From an uncultured Rhodospirillaceae bacterium (GTDB lineage Bacteria; Pseudomonadota; Alphaproteobacteria; Rhodospirillales; Casp-alpha2), in contig CAJWVP010000151.1 in NCBI GenBank assembly GCA_913048145.1, positions 1 to 7,190 of the forward strand: a DNA stretch of 7,190 bases, given 5' to 3'. Made by a program: the position numbers and the translations under genes. This document shows positions 1-6,152 of this stretch, piece after piece (the first letter of the stretch is position 1; each line of letters starts with the position of its first letter). The notes beneath the pieces are model-generated. The model saw nothing but the letters and a program-made list of their open reading frames with translations. It was not told where the DNA came from and ran no database searches.

Positions 1-1242
1 CCACTCGACCAGGGTCGAAACGCCCATGCCGACGCCGACACATAGCGTGCATAGACCATAGAAGGGCTGCGATTTGTCGCGGTCTAGCGCGCGGCGCTCC
101 ATCTCGTGCATAAGGGTAACCATAATCCGCGCCCCTGACGCGCCCGTAGGATGACCAAGCGCAATCGCGCCGCCGTTGACGTTTGTATTGGCGTGATTCA
201 TGCCGAGGCGCCTCATGCAACCAATGATCTGCGCTGCGAAGGCCTCGTTTAACTCGATTAGGCCGATGTCTTCGATCTTCAGGCGATGGCGGGCGAGCAG
301 TTTCTCGGTGGCGGGCACAGGGCCGTAGCCCATTACGCCTGGATCCACTCCGGCCACGCTCGAAGCGATCCAGCGGAGCTTTGGTTTCAGGCCTAGTTCT
401 TCGGCCTTTTCCTTGCTCATCATCAGCACCGCCGCGGCGCCGTCATTGACGCCGGACGAGTTGCCCGCGGTAACCGTGCCGTCCTTCGTAAATGCCGGGC
501 GCAGGCGGGCCATGTCGTCAGTGTCGGTGGCGAGTACGTAGTTGTCGCCGCTTTTCTTATAGCGCGGGTGCTCGTCGGTATCGACGACGACCGGGTTGCC
601 CTTTCGCTGTGGTACGGAAATGGGCACGATCTCATCCGCAAACTTGCCAGTGTTGATGGCGTTGACGGCGCGGCGGTGGCTTTCCACGGCGAAGGCATCT
701 TGTTCTTCGCGGCTGATCTGCATTTCCTGGGCGATGTTATCCGCTGTCTCGCCCAATGAGATGATTGGATACATGGCGTCCATCTTCGGGTTGTTGAACC
801 GCCAGCCCACGGTGGTGTCCCACATCTTCGGGTTGCCCATAGCCGGCGTGCGTTCGGGCTTTGCCATGGCCCACGGCGCGCGGCTCATGCTTTCCACGCC
901 TGAGCCGATGAATACATCGCCTTCATCGGCGATGATAGCCTTAGCGGCCTGGTTCACGGCTTCCAGGGCCGAGGCGCAGTTTCGGTTTACGGTGACGCCC
1001 GAAACCTCAATGGGGAAGCCAGCCAGCAAAGTCGACATACGGGCCACGTCGCGGTTGTCCTCGCCGCCCTGGTTGCCACAACCGGCGTAGACATCATCCA
1101 ATAGCATTGGGTCGACGCCTGTGCGTTCTATGAGCCCTTTGTAAACCTCTGCCAACAAATCATCGGGGCGGACCTTGGACAGGCCGCCGCCAAACTTACC
1201 GATAGGGCTGCGGACACCGTCTACGATTACGACTTCTCTCAT
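1..1242 (-). CDS. Thiolase (acetyl-CoA acetyltransferase/acyltransferase), 3' end cut by window edge
   Basis: Thiolases make or break a C-C bond between acetyl-CoA and an acyl-CoA, in beta-oxidation, acetoacetyl-CoA synthesis or aromatic-ring degradation. The 414 codons visible read without a stop from ATG at 1242 to the edge. The N-terminus MREVVIVDGVR is typical. The nucleophile is Cys89 in VNRNCASALEA. NEAFAAQ starts at Asn332, the catalytic His364 lies in ALGHPTGASGAR, and the second catalytic cysteine is Cys401 in LCVGVGMG. All catalytic parts are present, and the reading ends in STLVEW, so only a few C-terminal residues should be missing. GGAG at 1250-1253, seven bases before the ATG, supports the start. 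The stretch AGCGNQGGEDNRDVARM recalls PcaF/AtoB-type thiolases. At 414 or more residues it is somewhat longer than PhaA-type enzymes (about 390), with extra residues near 240-265. Substrate chain length cannot be read from sequence. It lies 66 bases after the lipoprotein gene and may share its transcript. Confidence 0.95.
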   Translation of the reverse strand, partial: MREVVIVDGVRSPIGKFGGGLSKVRPDDLLAEVYKGLIERTGVDPMLLDDVYAGCGNQGGEDNRDVARMSTLLAGFPIEVSGVTVNRNCASALEAVNQAAKAIIADEGDVFIGSGVESMSRAPWAMAKPERTPAMGNPKMWDTTVGWRFNNPKMDAMYPIISLGETADNIAQEMQISREEQDAFAVESHRRAVNAINTGKFADEIVPISVPQRKGNPVVVDTDEHPRYKKSGDNYVLATDTDDMARLRPAFTKDGTVTAGNSSGVNDGAAAVLMMSKEKAEELGLKPKLRWIASSVAGVDPGVMGYGPVPATEKLLARHRLKIEDIGLIELNEAFAAQIIGCMRRLGMNHANTNVNGGAIALGHPTGASGARIMVTLMHEMERRALDRDKSQPFYGLCTLCVGVGMGVSTLVEW

Positions 1243-1266
1243 GCTCTCTCTCCGGGGCTTTCACAT

Positions 1267-1302
1267 GCACACCAAGAGTCTCAGATGGTCCGAGACGTGT
1301 GC
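1267..1302 (-). other. Bulged hairpin between lipoprotein and thiolase genes
   Basis: An outer six-base-pair stem (GCACAC at 1267-1272 with GTGTGC at 1297-1302) encloses an inner seven-base-pair stem (1278-1284 with 1290-1296) and a five-base loop. A five-base bulge sits on one side only (1273-1277). One inner pair is A-C in plus-strand RNA but a G-U wobble in minus-strand RNA, so the fold favours the minus transcript. It begins six bases after the lipoprotein stop codon. No U-run follows, so it is not a standard intrinsic terminator. It could be a 3' stabiliser, a processing site or a partial terminator ahead of the thiolase. Confidence 0.5.
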
Positions 1303-1308
1303 GGATAT

Positions 1309-1803
1309 CTATTGCCGGGGCACTGGTGACGGCAGGTTGCCACCCTGGAAATTGCCTGACGGCGTGCCTTTCGGCGAGACGGTGATGGTGATTTCCGATC
1401 CCAGCAGCGTCGCAGCCTGAATGGCGATGATCAGCCCACGGTCGTTCTGGTCATAGGTCAGGATCGAGGTTGACGCGCGTACGGATGTGACTTCCTGCCA
1501 GCCTTGGCCGGGCATCATGGCTCGGAAGAAATCGAAGGCGCGGTTTGATGATGTCGTGGAAGTCAATGTCAACTGCCCAAACCAGGGTTTCGAGCCGAAG
1601 ATCAGGGTTTTGTCTACATTGATCTTCGACCCTGGCGGCACCGGTACGTCGGGAAATTGTACGAAGGCCGTCGGCGTCTTTGAAGACACCTGTGTCGCGC
1701 CACTCTTGGTTGGGATCACGGTCGTCTGGGCGCAGCCGCCAATTATTACCGCCACGGCCATCAGGCTGGCCGCGCCAGCATGCAATGGAATGATGTTCTT
1801 CAT
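1309..1803 (-). CDS. Predicted small outer-membrane lipoprotein, family not recognised
   Basis: A 164-residue protein of unknown function. The N-terminus has a Lys at position 2, a hydrophobic segment (about 9-20) and a lipobox ending IIGG-C with Cys24 as the expected lipidated residue. Ala at +2 predicts outer-membrane sorting by the usual rule. The mature part is a small globular domain: a short FPDVPVPPG segment, a DFFRAMMPGQGWQEVTS region, a predicted strand ILTYDQNDRGLIIAIQ, and SEITITVSP near the end, then a Gly/Pro/Gln-rich tail. An in-frame ATG lies further upstream at 2001, but the start at 1803 is preferred: it puts the signal peptide at the true N-terminus and has GAGAGG at 1811-1816, seven bases upstream. 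The stop is TAG at 1309-1311. The next gene on the same strand is the thiolase, and no functional link between the two is evident. Confidence 0.82.
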   Translation of the reverse strand: MKNIIPLHAGAASLMAVAVIIGGCAQTTVIPTKSGATQVSSKTPTAFVQFPDVPVPPGSKINVDKTLIFGSKPWFGQLTLTSTTSSNRAFDFFRAMMPGQGWQEVTSVRASTSILTYDQNDRGLIIAIQAATLLGSEITITVSPKGTPSGNFQGGNLPSPVPRQ

Positions 1804-1810
1804 CGTTTGG

Positions 1811-1816
1811 CCTCTC
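1811..1816 (-). promoter_or_regulatory. Ribosome binding site deciding the lipoprotein start
   Basis: On the minus strand this reads GAGAGG, seven bases before the ATG at 1803. It supports the shorter, signal-peptide-first reading over the 66-codon-longer frame opening at 2001. Confidence 0.7.
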
Positions 1817-1867
1817 GACACGATCGTCACCTCTAACGGTCCACGCCCTTTGAAGAAGGCATAATAT

Positions 1868-1896
1868 CCTATAGCACTCTGGCCTCTCTGGGCCAA
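1868..1896 (-). promoter_or_regulatory. Possible sigma-70-type promoter for the lipoprotein gene
   Basis: On the minus strand TTGGCC (1891-1896) and TATAGG (1868-1873) are separated by exactly 17 bases, about 65 bases before the lipoprotein start. Both boxes are only partial matches to consensus. A second -10-like hexamer, TATTAT (1861-1866), directly follows but lacks a good -35. The 210-base gap to the upstream lyase gene makes an independent promoter likely. These exact boxes are tentative. Confidence 0.35.
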
Positions 1897-2013
1897 CCCG
1901 AAGCGGCATAATGCCCGTGTCGTTAGCCCACGCGCTGCGGGAGAATTTGTTGGTTGGCGCGGATTATGAAATGTAAGCCAGCTGGTATTATGGTTTCTCA
2001 TAGATCGAACCGG

Positions 2014-2880
2014 TTATCGGGAGGTTTCAAACATTCCAGCGAATTCCTGGTGCCCGATAAGATCAACCGCTTGGCAGAAATCTTCGTAGCCCATTGTCGC
2101 CTGGGAGAATTCGGGTCTTCCCGCTGACTTAAGCGCGGCCAACGCTTCAGCGCCAGCGTGGGCCTGAGCGAACAGGGCGGTGACGGCGTATAGCACGATA
2201 TCGAACCCCATGTCCTGCAGGTCTTCCCGCGTCAGCGTCGCCGCGTCTGTCCCATCAACAAGGCTGACCACCTTCGGGCCGGTCACCTGGGTCGCGATGG
2301 CCTCTACCTCGGCGCAGGTTTTGACCCCGTCCACGAAAGCCAAGTCGATACCCGCGTCCTGGTAACGCTTGGCGCGATCAGCGGCCTCATTAATGCCGGC
2401 GACGGGGAGCGCGTCTGTGCGGCCGATGATTAGAAGGTCGTTCCTGCCCCGCGCGGTGACCGCGGCCTTGAGGCGGAGCGCTGCCTCGTCTGCAGGAGTG
2501 AGGCGGATGCCCGCCAGTTGGCCGCAACGTTTGGGCGCTACTTGGTCTTCCAGGTGCAGGGCGGCGACGCCGGCCTGGAGGTATTCCTCCACGGTGCGAG
2601 AGATGTTGAGGGGGCCGCCGTAGCCCGTGTCCGCATCGGCGATTACGGGAATGTCGACGGCGCGAACCATGTTGCGAGCGTGGTCGGCCATTTCCGTCAG
2701 GGTCAGGAGGCCGAGGTCCGGAGTGCCCAGCCGCACTGACGTTGCCCCGAAGCCGGTCATGTAGGTGGCGTCGAATCCGGCCTGTTGCACGAGGCGTGCG
2801 GTGAGGCTGTCTGGTGCGCCGGGGGCGACGACGATGTTAGGTTGCGCGAGTCGGGTCTTTAGGGCAAGGGCGGCGGACAT
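2014..2880 (-). CDS. Isocitrate lyase/PEP mutase superfamily enzyme (methylisocitrate lyase or oxaloacetate decarboxylase type)
   Basis: A 288-residue TIM-barrel enzyme, the usual length for PrpB-like members. The family cleaves C-C bonds in 2-methylisocitrate, 2,3-dimethylmalate or oxaloacetate, or handles phosphonates. Visible motifs: the N-terminal strand NIVVAPGAPDSLTARLV, the metal-binding ADADTGYGG (Asp82, Asp84), LEDQ with Glu111, the gating loop PKRCGQ (Lys117, Arg118, Cys119, Gly120, Gln121), GRTDA (Arg154 to Ala157) and FVDG (Asp184). Cys119 argues for a lyase rather than a PEP mutase. The usual signature is K-K/R-C-G-H, so Gln121 replaces the histidine. Asp184 sits where methylisocitrate lyases typically carry a glutamate. 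Substrate is therefore uncertain, and naming it PrpB would overreach; no methylcitrate synthase gene is in view. ATG at 2880 is backed by AGAGGAA about seven bases upstream. It diverges from the hydrolase operon at 3029. Confidence 0.9.
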   Translation of the reverse strand: MSAALALKTRLAQPNIVVAPGAPDSLTARLVQQAGFDATYMTGFGATSVRLGTPDLGLLTLTEMADHARNMVRAVDIPVIADADTGYGGPLNISRTVEEYLQAGVAALHLEDQVAPKRCGQLAGIRLTPADEAALRLKAAVTARGRNDLLIIGRTDALPVAGINEAADRAKRYQDAGIDLAFVDGVKTCAEVEAIATQVTGPKVVSLVDGTDAATLTREDLQDMGFDIVLYAVTALFAQAHAGAEALAALKSAGRPEFSQATMGYEDFCQAVDLIGHQEFAGMFETSR

Positions 2881-2903
2881 GGCAGGTTCCTCTCGTCATC
2901 GGG

Positions 2904-2914
2904 TGGTCCGACCA
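2904..2914. repeat. Short inverted repeat overlapping the lyase promoter
   Basis: TGGTC and GACCA flank one central base. The repeat covers the proposed -10 box of the lyase gene and the bases just downstream. Such a position would suit a repressor operator, but an 11-base repeat can occur by chance. Confidence 0.3.
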
Positions 2915-2939
2915 TAGCGGCCTAGCGCGGGCCTGTCGA
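2911..2939 (-). promoter_or_regulatory. Probable sigma-70-type promoter for the lyase gene
   Basis: On the minus strand TCGACA (2934-2939, five of six to TTGACA) and TATGGT (2911-2916, four of six to TATAAT) are separated by exactly 17 bases. Transcription would start near 2904, leaving a leader of about 24 bases that contains the SD. No comparably good promoter is seen for the divergent plus-strand operon: TTGACT at 2975-2980 has no good -10 at the right distance. Confidence 0.5.
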
Positions 2940-3013
2940 TTTGGACCGGTTGTCGAATCCGAAACGCCGGCCCCTTGACTCTAAACGGTCGGGCTCGGAG
3001 CCTAATGGAAACC

Positions 3014-3020
3014 GAGGAGG
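3014..3020 (+). promoter_or_regulatory. Strong ribosome binding site deciding the hydrolase start
   Basis: GAGGAGG lies eight bases before the ATG at 3029. This favours that start over in-frame upstream candidates, a TTG at 2975 and an ATG at 3005, neither of which has a comparable site. Confidence 0.8.
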
Positions 3021-3028
3021 AACCGGCG

Positions 3029-3847
3029 ATGCCCGAATTGGACTTGGCGCCCGGCGAGGCGCTCTACTACGAATATAACGCTGCCACCCACCACATGCAG
3101 ACCTTCATCTTTGTGAACGCGCTGACAGGTAACACGGGCATGTGGTCGGGGAGCATCTGCGAAACCCTGCATACGGCTGGCTACGGGACACTGGTCTACA
3201 ACTTCCGCGGCCAGGAGCATACGACCTTTGGTGATGCAACGGCGTTGACGCCCTCGCTCATCGTCTCAGACCTATGCGCCCTTATCGATCACGTGAAGCC
3301 ACCGTCGCCGATCCTGGTGGGGCTCTCCATTGGGGGGCTATTCGCAGCGCAGGCGTGTTTAGCCGGCGCCGATACCACGGGGCTGGTGTTTATCAACACG
3401 CTTCGGAAGCCGACCCAGCGGCTCAACTGGATCAACCGGGCTATGGTGGACCTAGCTCGCGTGGGTGGCGGGCGTATGGTGATGACCGCGAATATTCCGG
3501 TGATTGCGTCGCCGGACCTGATCGCCAATTTGTGGGACGCCACCTTTGTGGAGCAACCCTTCGAAGCGCCGGACCCGACGGACGGACTGTTCCGGCTCAT
3601 GGAAGGGTCACTCGCGACGGAATGGGATTTCCCCTATGAGAAGTTGGCCCATCCGGTGCTGATCCTGACAGGGGAGCACGACCGTCTGTTTCGCATAGAT
3701 GCGGACGTGAACGAACTGAAAGGGCGCATTCCAGACGTCGAGGAAAAACGTTATTCCGACGCCGGGCACCTGATCCCGTTGGAGGATCCGGACGGGTTCA
3801 CGGATGATCTGTTGGTCTTCGCACGGCGCTGCGTGGCGGTGGGCTGA
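3029..3847 (+). CDS. Alpha/beta hydrolase
   Basis: A 272-residue serine hydrolase, probably cytoplasmic since no signal peptide is seen. The triad can be read directly: Ser100 in the nucleophile elbow VGLSIGG, Asp218 in LTGEHDRLF and His247 in SDAGHLIP. An early strand, TFIFVNALTGNTGMW, supplies the usual oxyanion-hole region, and YNFRGQEHT is a typical strand-turn. Residues about 125-200 form the variable cap. The fold covers esterases, lactonases, C-C hydrolases and thioesterases, and the sequence does not settle which. This is the first gene of a tight plus-strand run: the Nudix gene begins nine bases after its TGA stop, with little SD of its own, suggesting coupled translation. The neighbours favour an acyl-ester or acyl-CoA substrate, by inference only. 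Confidence 0.9.
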   Translation: MPELDLAPGEALYYEYNAATHHMQTFIFVNALTGNTGMWSGSICETLHTAGYGTLVYNFRGQEHTTFGDATALTPSLIVSDLCALIDHVKPPSPILVGLSIGGLFAAQACLAGADTTGLVFINTLRKPTQRLNWINRAMVDLARVGGGRMVMTANIPVIASPDLIANLWDATFVEQPFEAPDPTDGLFRLMEGSLATEWDFPYEKLAHPVLILTGEHDRLFRIDADVNELKGRIPDVEEKRYSDAGHLIPLEDPDGFTDDLLVFARRCVAVG

Positions 3848-3856
3848 GACCAATCC

Positions 3857-4489
3857 ATGGACTTTGCCTACGGCCCGGGCCTGCGCCGACGGATCACTGA
3901 CCGTCTAGACCAATTTCTCCACCAATCCCTTGACCGCGAGGGCTTGCGCCACGCAGCCGTGGGCGTCGTGATTATTGGTGGCGGGCAGGGAGGTGAAGGT
4001 CGGGTCCTGCTGACAAAGCGGCCCGAACACCTAAACCGGCACGGAGGCCAATACGCGTTGCCGGGCGGACGCCTGGACGATGGAGAAACACCCGAGGCGG
4101 CAGCGCTAAGGGAGTTGGATGAGGAGATGGGTCTCTGCCTGGATGGTGCGGCAGTCATGGGCCGGCTGGACGACTATCCTACCCGGTCGGGGTTTCAGAT
4201 CACCCCTATTGTCATCTGGGGGCCGGCAGAAGCCGAATTGAATCCGGACCCCAACGAGGTGGCCCGGGTCTTCCTTCCGTCCTTGAGGGAACTGAACCGC
4301 CCCGAACTTCCGGAATTTCGCGACTCGGAAGCAGGCGAGAACCCGGTGCTAAGCGTCTGCCTGCCGACGACTGGAGGCTCGGTCTTTGCGCCAACGGCGG
4401 CCATACTATATCAGTTCCGCGAAGTGGCGCTTCGGGGGGATGCCACCCGGGTCAGCCATTTCGACCAACCCCAGTTCGCCTGGAAGTAA
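3857..4489 (+). CDS. Nudix hydrolase, CoA pyrophosphatase (NudL-like) type
   Basis: A 210-residue Nudix enzyme. Residues 71-93 fit the Nudix box GX5EX7REUXEEXGU exactly: Gly71, Glu77, Arg85, Glu86, Glu89, Glu90, Gly92 and Leu93. Just before it, LLTKRPEHLNRHGGQYALPG (51-70) closely follows the motif that marks CoA-cleaving Nudix enzymes (LLTxR..xL..H.G...FPGG). These cut CoA or acyl-CoA to a phosphopantetheine and 3',5'-ADP and need Mg or Mn. The C-terminal part (about 120-210) carries the remainder of the fold; PTAAILYQFRE near the end resembles the closing helix of such proteins. The ATG at 3857 has only weak upstream purines, consistent with reinitiation after the hydrolase stop nine bases earlier. 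A thioesterase gene follows, which fits CoA turnover. Activity on other nucleoside diphosphate derivatives remains possible. Confidence 0.9.
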   Translation: MDFAYGPGLRRRITDRLDQFLHQSLDREGLRHAAVGVVIIGGGQGGEGRVLLTKRPEHLNRHGGQYALPGGRLDDGETPEAAALRELDEEMGLCLDGAAVMGRLDDYPTRSGFQITPIVIWGPAEAELNPDPNEVARVFLPSLRELNRPELPEFRDSEAGENPVLSVCLPTTGGSVFAPTAAILYQFREVALRGDATRVSHFDQPQFAWK

Positions 4490-4530
4490 TTCTGACCCCA
4501 CCGAATTGACGACGCCAGAGGAGGCGCCCT

Positions 4531-5346
4531 ATGCAGAACTTAGCCGACTCCCCAGCCTATTTCGAACACATCAGAGATGGCCATTTCTGCGCTAATGCGC
4601 CCGCAAGGGGGCCGTGGTCGGTGGATCATTGTCATGCTGGACCGGTGGCCGGGTTGATTGCTCGAGCGCTTGAGCATGCCTTGCCGGAGAAGGTCTTGAC
4701 CCGTATGACGTTGGACTTGGTGCGGCCAATCCCAATGGCTGGGTTCCAGATCACCACGGACGTGGATCGCGACGGTCGCACGCTGGGCCAGGCGCGCGTA
4801 AAACTCGCGGATACGGATGGCAATACCTGTGTCACCGGTTCGTCAATGCACTTAGTGCGTGCCGATTTTACCTCCATGCCGACAGCGGTCGTGACACCGT
4901 TGAAGCGGGCTGATGCGGCGGCCGGGCCGACCCCGCTGGCCCGAGGTGAACACGGTGAGCCGTCGTTTTCAGACTTCATCGAAGTTGCCTATCCAGATGG
5001 AGTGCCTGACACGCCGACCAACTCAACCGGGCCGACGAAGCTTTGGATGAAGACCCCGCCCTTGCTAGCCGATGAAACGCTATCCACCGCTCAGCGGCTG
5101 TGCCCCTTGGCGGATTGTGGTAACGGTATCTCACGCAACGCTGGTTTCTATGACATAACCTTTATGAACACCGACCTGACCATCCATTTCCATCGGGAGA
5201 CGGACGCGGATTGGTTTCTTTCGGATTGCATTTCGCACTGGCAGAGGACGGGTATCGGCTTGGCCCAGGCGGTGCTCAGCGATGATGACGGGCCCGTAGC
5301 GACTGCGCTACAAACGATCTTGCTGCGCCCGGCAGCGACGCGGTAA
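4531..5346 (+). CDS. TesB-like double-hotdog acyl-CoA thioesterase
   Basis: A 271-residue protein with two hotdog domains, the architecture of TesB-type thioesterases, which hydrolyse acyl-CoA to free acid and CoA. The first domain shows DHCHAGPVAGLIARALE (32-48), like the HGGP..ALL.RA turn of the family, then TRMTLDLVRPIPM (58-69). The second shows LADCGNGIS with Asp195, FMNTDLTIHFHRETDADWF (211-229) and a final strand VATALQTILL with Gln261. Asp195 and Gln261 match in position the Asp and Gln of the TesB catalytic site; that assignment is by motif, not structural alignment. AGAGGAGG at 4517-4524, six bases before the ATG, is the strongest SD within the run and may raise expression of this gene. 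It follows the Nudix gene by 41 bases and precedes the methyltransferase by six. Acyl preference cannot be read. Confidence 0.87.
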   Translation: MQNLADSPAYFEHIRDGHFCANAPARGPWSVDHCHAGPVAGLIARALEHALPEKVLTRMTLDLVRPIPMAGFQITTDVDRDGRTLGQARVKLADTDGNTCVTGSSMHLVRADFTSMPTAVVTPLKRADAAAGPTPLARGEHGEPSFSDFIEVAYPDGVPDTPTNSTGPTKLWMKTPPLLADETLSTAQRLCPLADCGNGISRNAGFYDITFMNTDLTIHFHRETDADWFLSDCISHWQRTGIGLAQAVLSDDDGPVATALQTILLRPAATR

Positions 5347-5352
5347 AGCGTT

Positions 5353-5955
5353 ATGGATGCAGACACCATTCGTGCCTACGACATGGGCGCCTACAATTAT
5401 TCCGCAGAATGGGAGGAAGATCAGGCGCCGCCAGATGACCTGCGCGCCGCAATTCGTGCCTATTTCAAAGCCGGTCTGACGGTAGACGTGGGCTGTGGGT
5501 CGGGGCGCGATACGGCCTGGATGGCTGGGGAGGGATTCGACGTCGTGGGTGTTGACGCGGCACCGCGCCTTCTGACCGAGGCGCGCCGGCGGCATCCGGA
5601 GGTGACCTTCGACGTCGATGCTCTGCCGGCGCTCCCGGGTCTGGGCGATCGTATCTTCACCAACGTCCTCTGCGAGACCGTGATCATGCACCTAGTGCAA
5701 CCGGATGCCATTGCGGCCGTTCGGCGCTTGTGCGGTCTCCTGTCGCCGGGTGGCACGCTTTATTTAAGTTGGCGGGTGAGTGATGGCGCCGACCGCCGCG
5801 ACGACGTTGGTCGGCTTTATGCGGCCTTCGCGACCGACGTCATTCGCGCCACCTTAGCGGACCTGGATGTTCTGCTCGACGAGGAACGCGTGAGTGCGTC
5901 GTCGAAGAAGGTGATCCACCGCATTGTGGCGCGGCGCGGCAATACGAGAGATTAA
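5353..5955 (+). CDS. Class I SAM-dependent methyltransferase, substrate unknown
   Basis: A 200-residue protein with a Rossmann-type methyltransferase fold. Motif I is VDVGCGSGRD (44-53), the SAM-binding glycine loop. The acidic residue after the second strand is Asp68 in VVGVDAAPRLL, which should hold the ribose hydroxyls. A later block, SPGGTLYLSWR (131-141), is the usual post-motif III strand. The 40-residue N-terminal segment AYDMGAYNYSAEWEEDQ is acidic and aromatic and probably caps the active site. The short C-terminal helical part ends in a basic tail. No substrate-specific motif is recognised, so small molecule, lipid or protein are all possible. The ATG lies six bases after the thioesterase stop with almost no SD, which points to coupling and places it last in the operon. 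Confidence 0.87.
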   Translation: MDADTIRAYDMGAYNYSAEWEEDQAPPDDLRAAIRAYFKAGLTVDVGCGSGRDTAWMAGEGFDVVGVDAAPRLLTEARRRHPEVTFDVDALPALPGLGDRIFTNVLCETVIMHLVQPDAIAAVRRLCGLLSPGGTLYLSWRVSDGADRRDDVGRLYAAFATDVIRATLADLDVLLDEERVSASSKKVIHRIVARRGNTRD

Positions 5956-6004
5956 GGTGCGGCGGCCCCGGGGGCAGTGCCCGCTTCGAACGGCACCTAT
6001 TTTC
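5955..6004 (+). terminator. Weak terminator candidate after the four-gene run
   Basis: AGGTGC (5955-5960, overlapping the methyltransferase stop) can pair with GCACCT (5993-5998), followed at once by ATTTTC. A small nested stem GGGC/GCCC (5972-5975 with 5979-5982) sits in between. The long, imperfect interior and the short T-run make it a weak intrinsic terminator. Its placement at the end of the run is what supports it. Confidence 0.35.
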
Positions 6005-6079
6005 ATAGATGTGGCGATTTGTGGACGTTAGTATTATCCGGCCTCCTTATATCCTCTTCCAACAGCGGCGGTGGTGTAT

Positions 6080-6108
6080 TTGTTATTGCGTGGGCTAACG
6101 GCTAAAAT
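6080..6108 (+). promoter_or_regulatory. Probable sigma-70-type promoter for the reductase-like gene
   Basis: TTGTTA (6080-6085, four of six) and TAAAAT (6103-6108, five of six) are separated by exactly 17 bases, about 45 bases before the ATG at 6153. The surrounding 5999-6130 stretch is clearly more AT-rich than the genes. It supports this gene being a transcription unit separate from the preceding run. Confidence 0.5.
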
Positions 6109-6152
6109 CACATTCTACCATCTGATAAAGACGGCGGGAGAGCTCAAGAGCC

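Noticed and set aside
596..1090. 164-codon plus-strand open frame
   Set aside because: It lies opposite the conserved core of the thiolase, including the Cys89 region, and its translation shows no coherent domain.
1487..1864. 125-codon plus-strand frame, and an overlapping 152-codon minus frame at 1451-1909, over the lipoprotein gene
   Set aside because: Both are out of frame with the lipobox protein, which has the better start, SD and signal peptide. Neither translation resembles a real protein.
1804..2001. N-terminal extension of the lipoprotein to the ATG at 2001
   Set aside because: It would bury the signal peptide and lipobox 66 residues inside the protein and would translate across the proposed promoter.
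1977..2013. Terminator after the lyase gene, from palindromes CCAGCTGG (1978-1985) and AACCGGTT (2008-2015)
   Set aside because: Both are loopless eight-base palindromes with no T-run following on the minus strand, so they do not form a standard intrinsic terminator.
2975..3008. Plus-strand promoter TTGACT with TAATGG
   Set aside because: The spacing is 22 bases, too long for a sigma-70 promoter, and the hexamer at the right distance is GC-rich. The hydrolase operon promoter remains unassigned.
2975..3028. N-terminal extension of the alpha/beta hydrolase from TTG at 2975 or ATG at 3005
   Set aside because: GAGGAGG is ideally spaced for the ATG at 3029, and the extra residues look like translated leader sequence rather than part of the fold.
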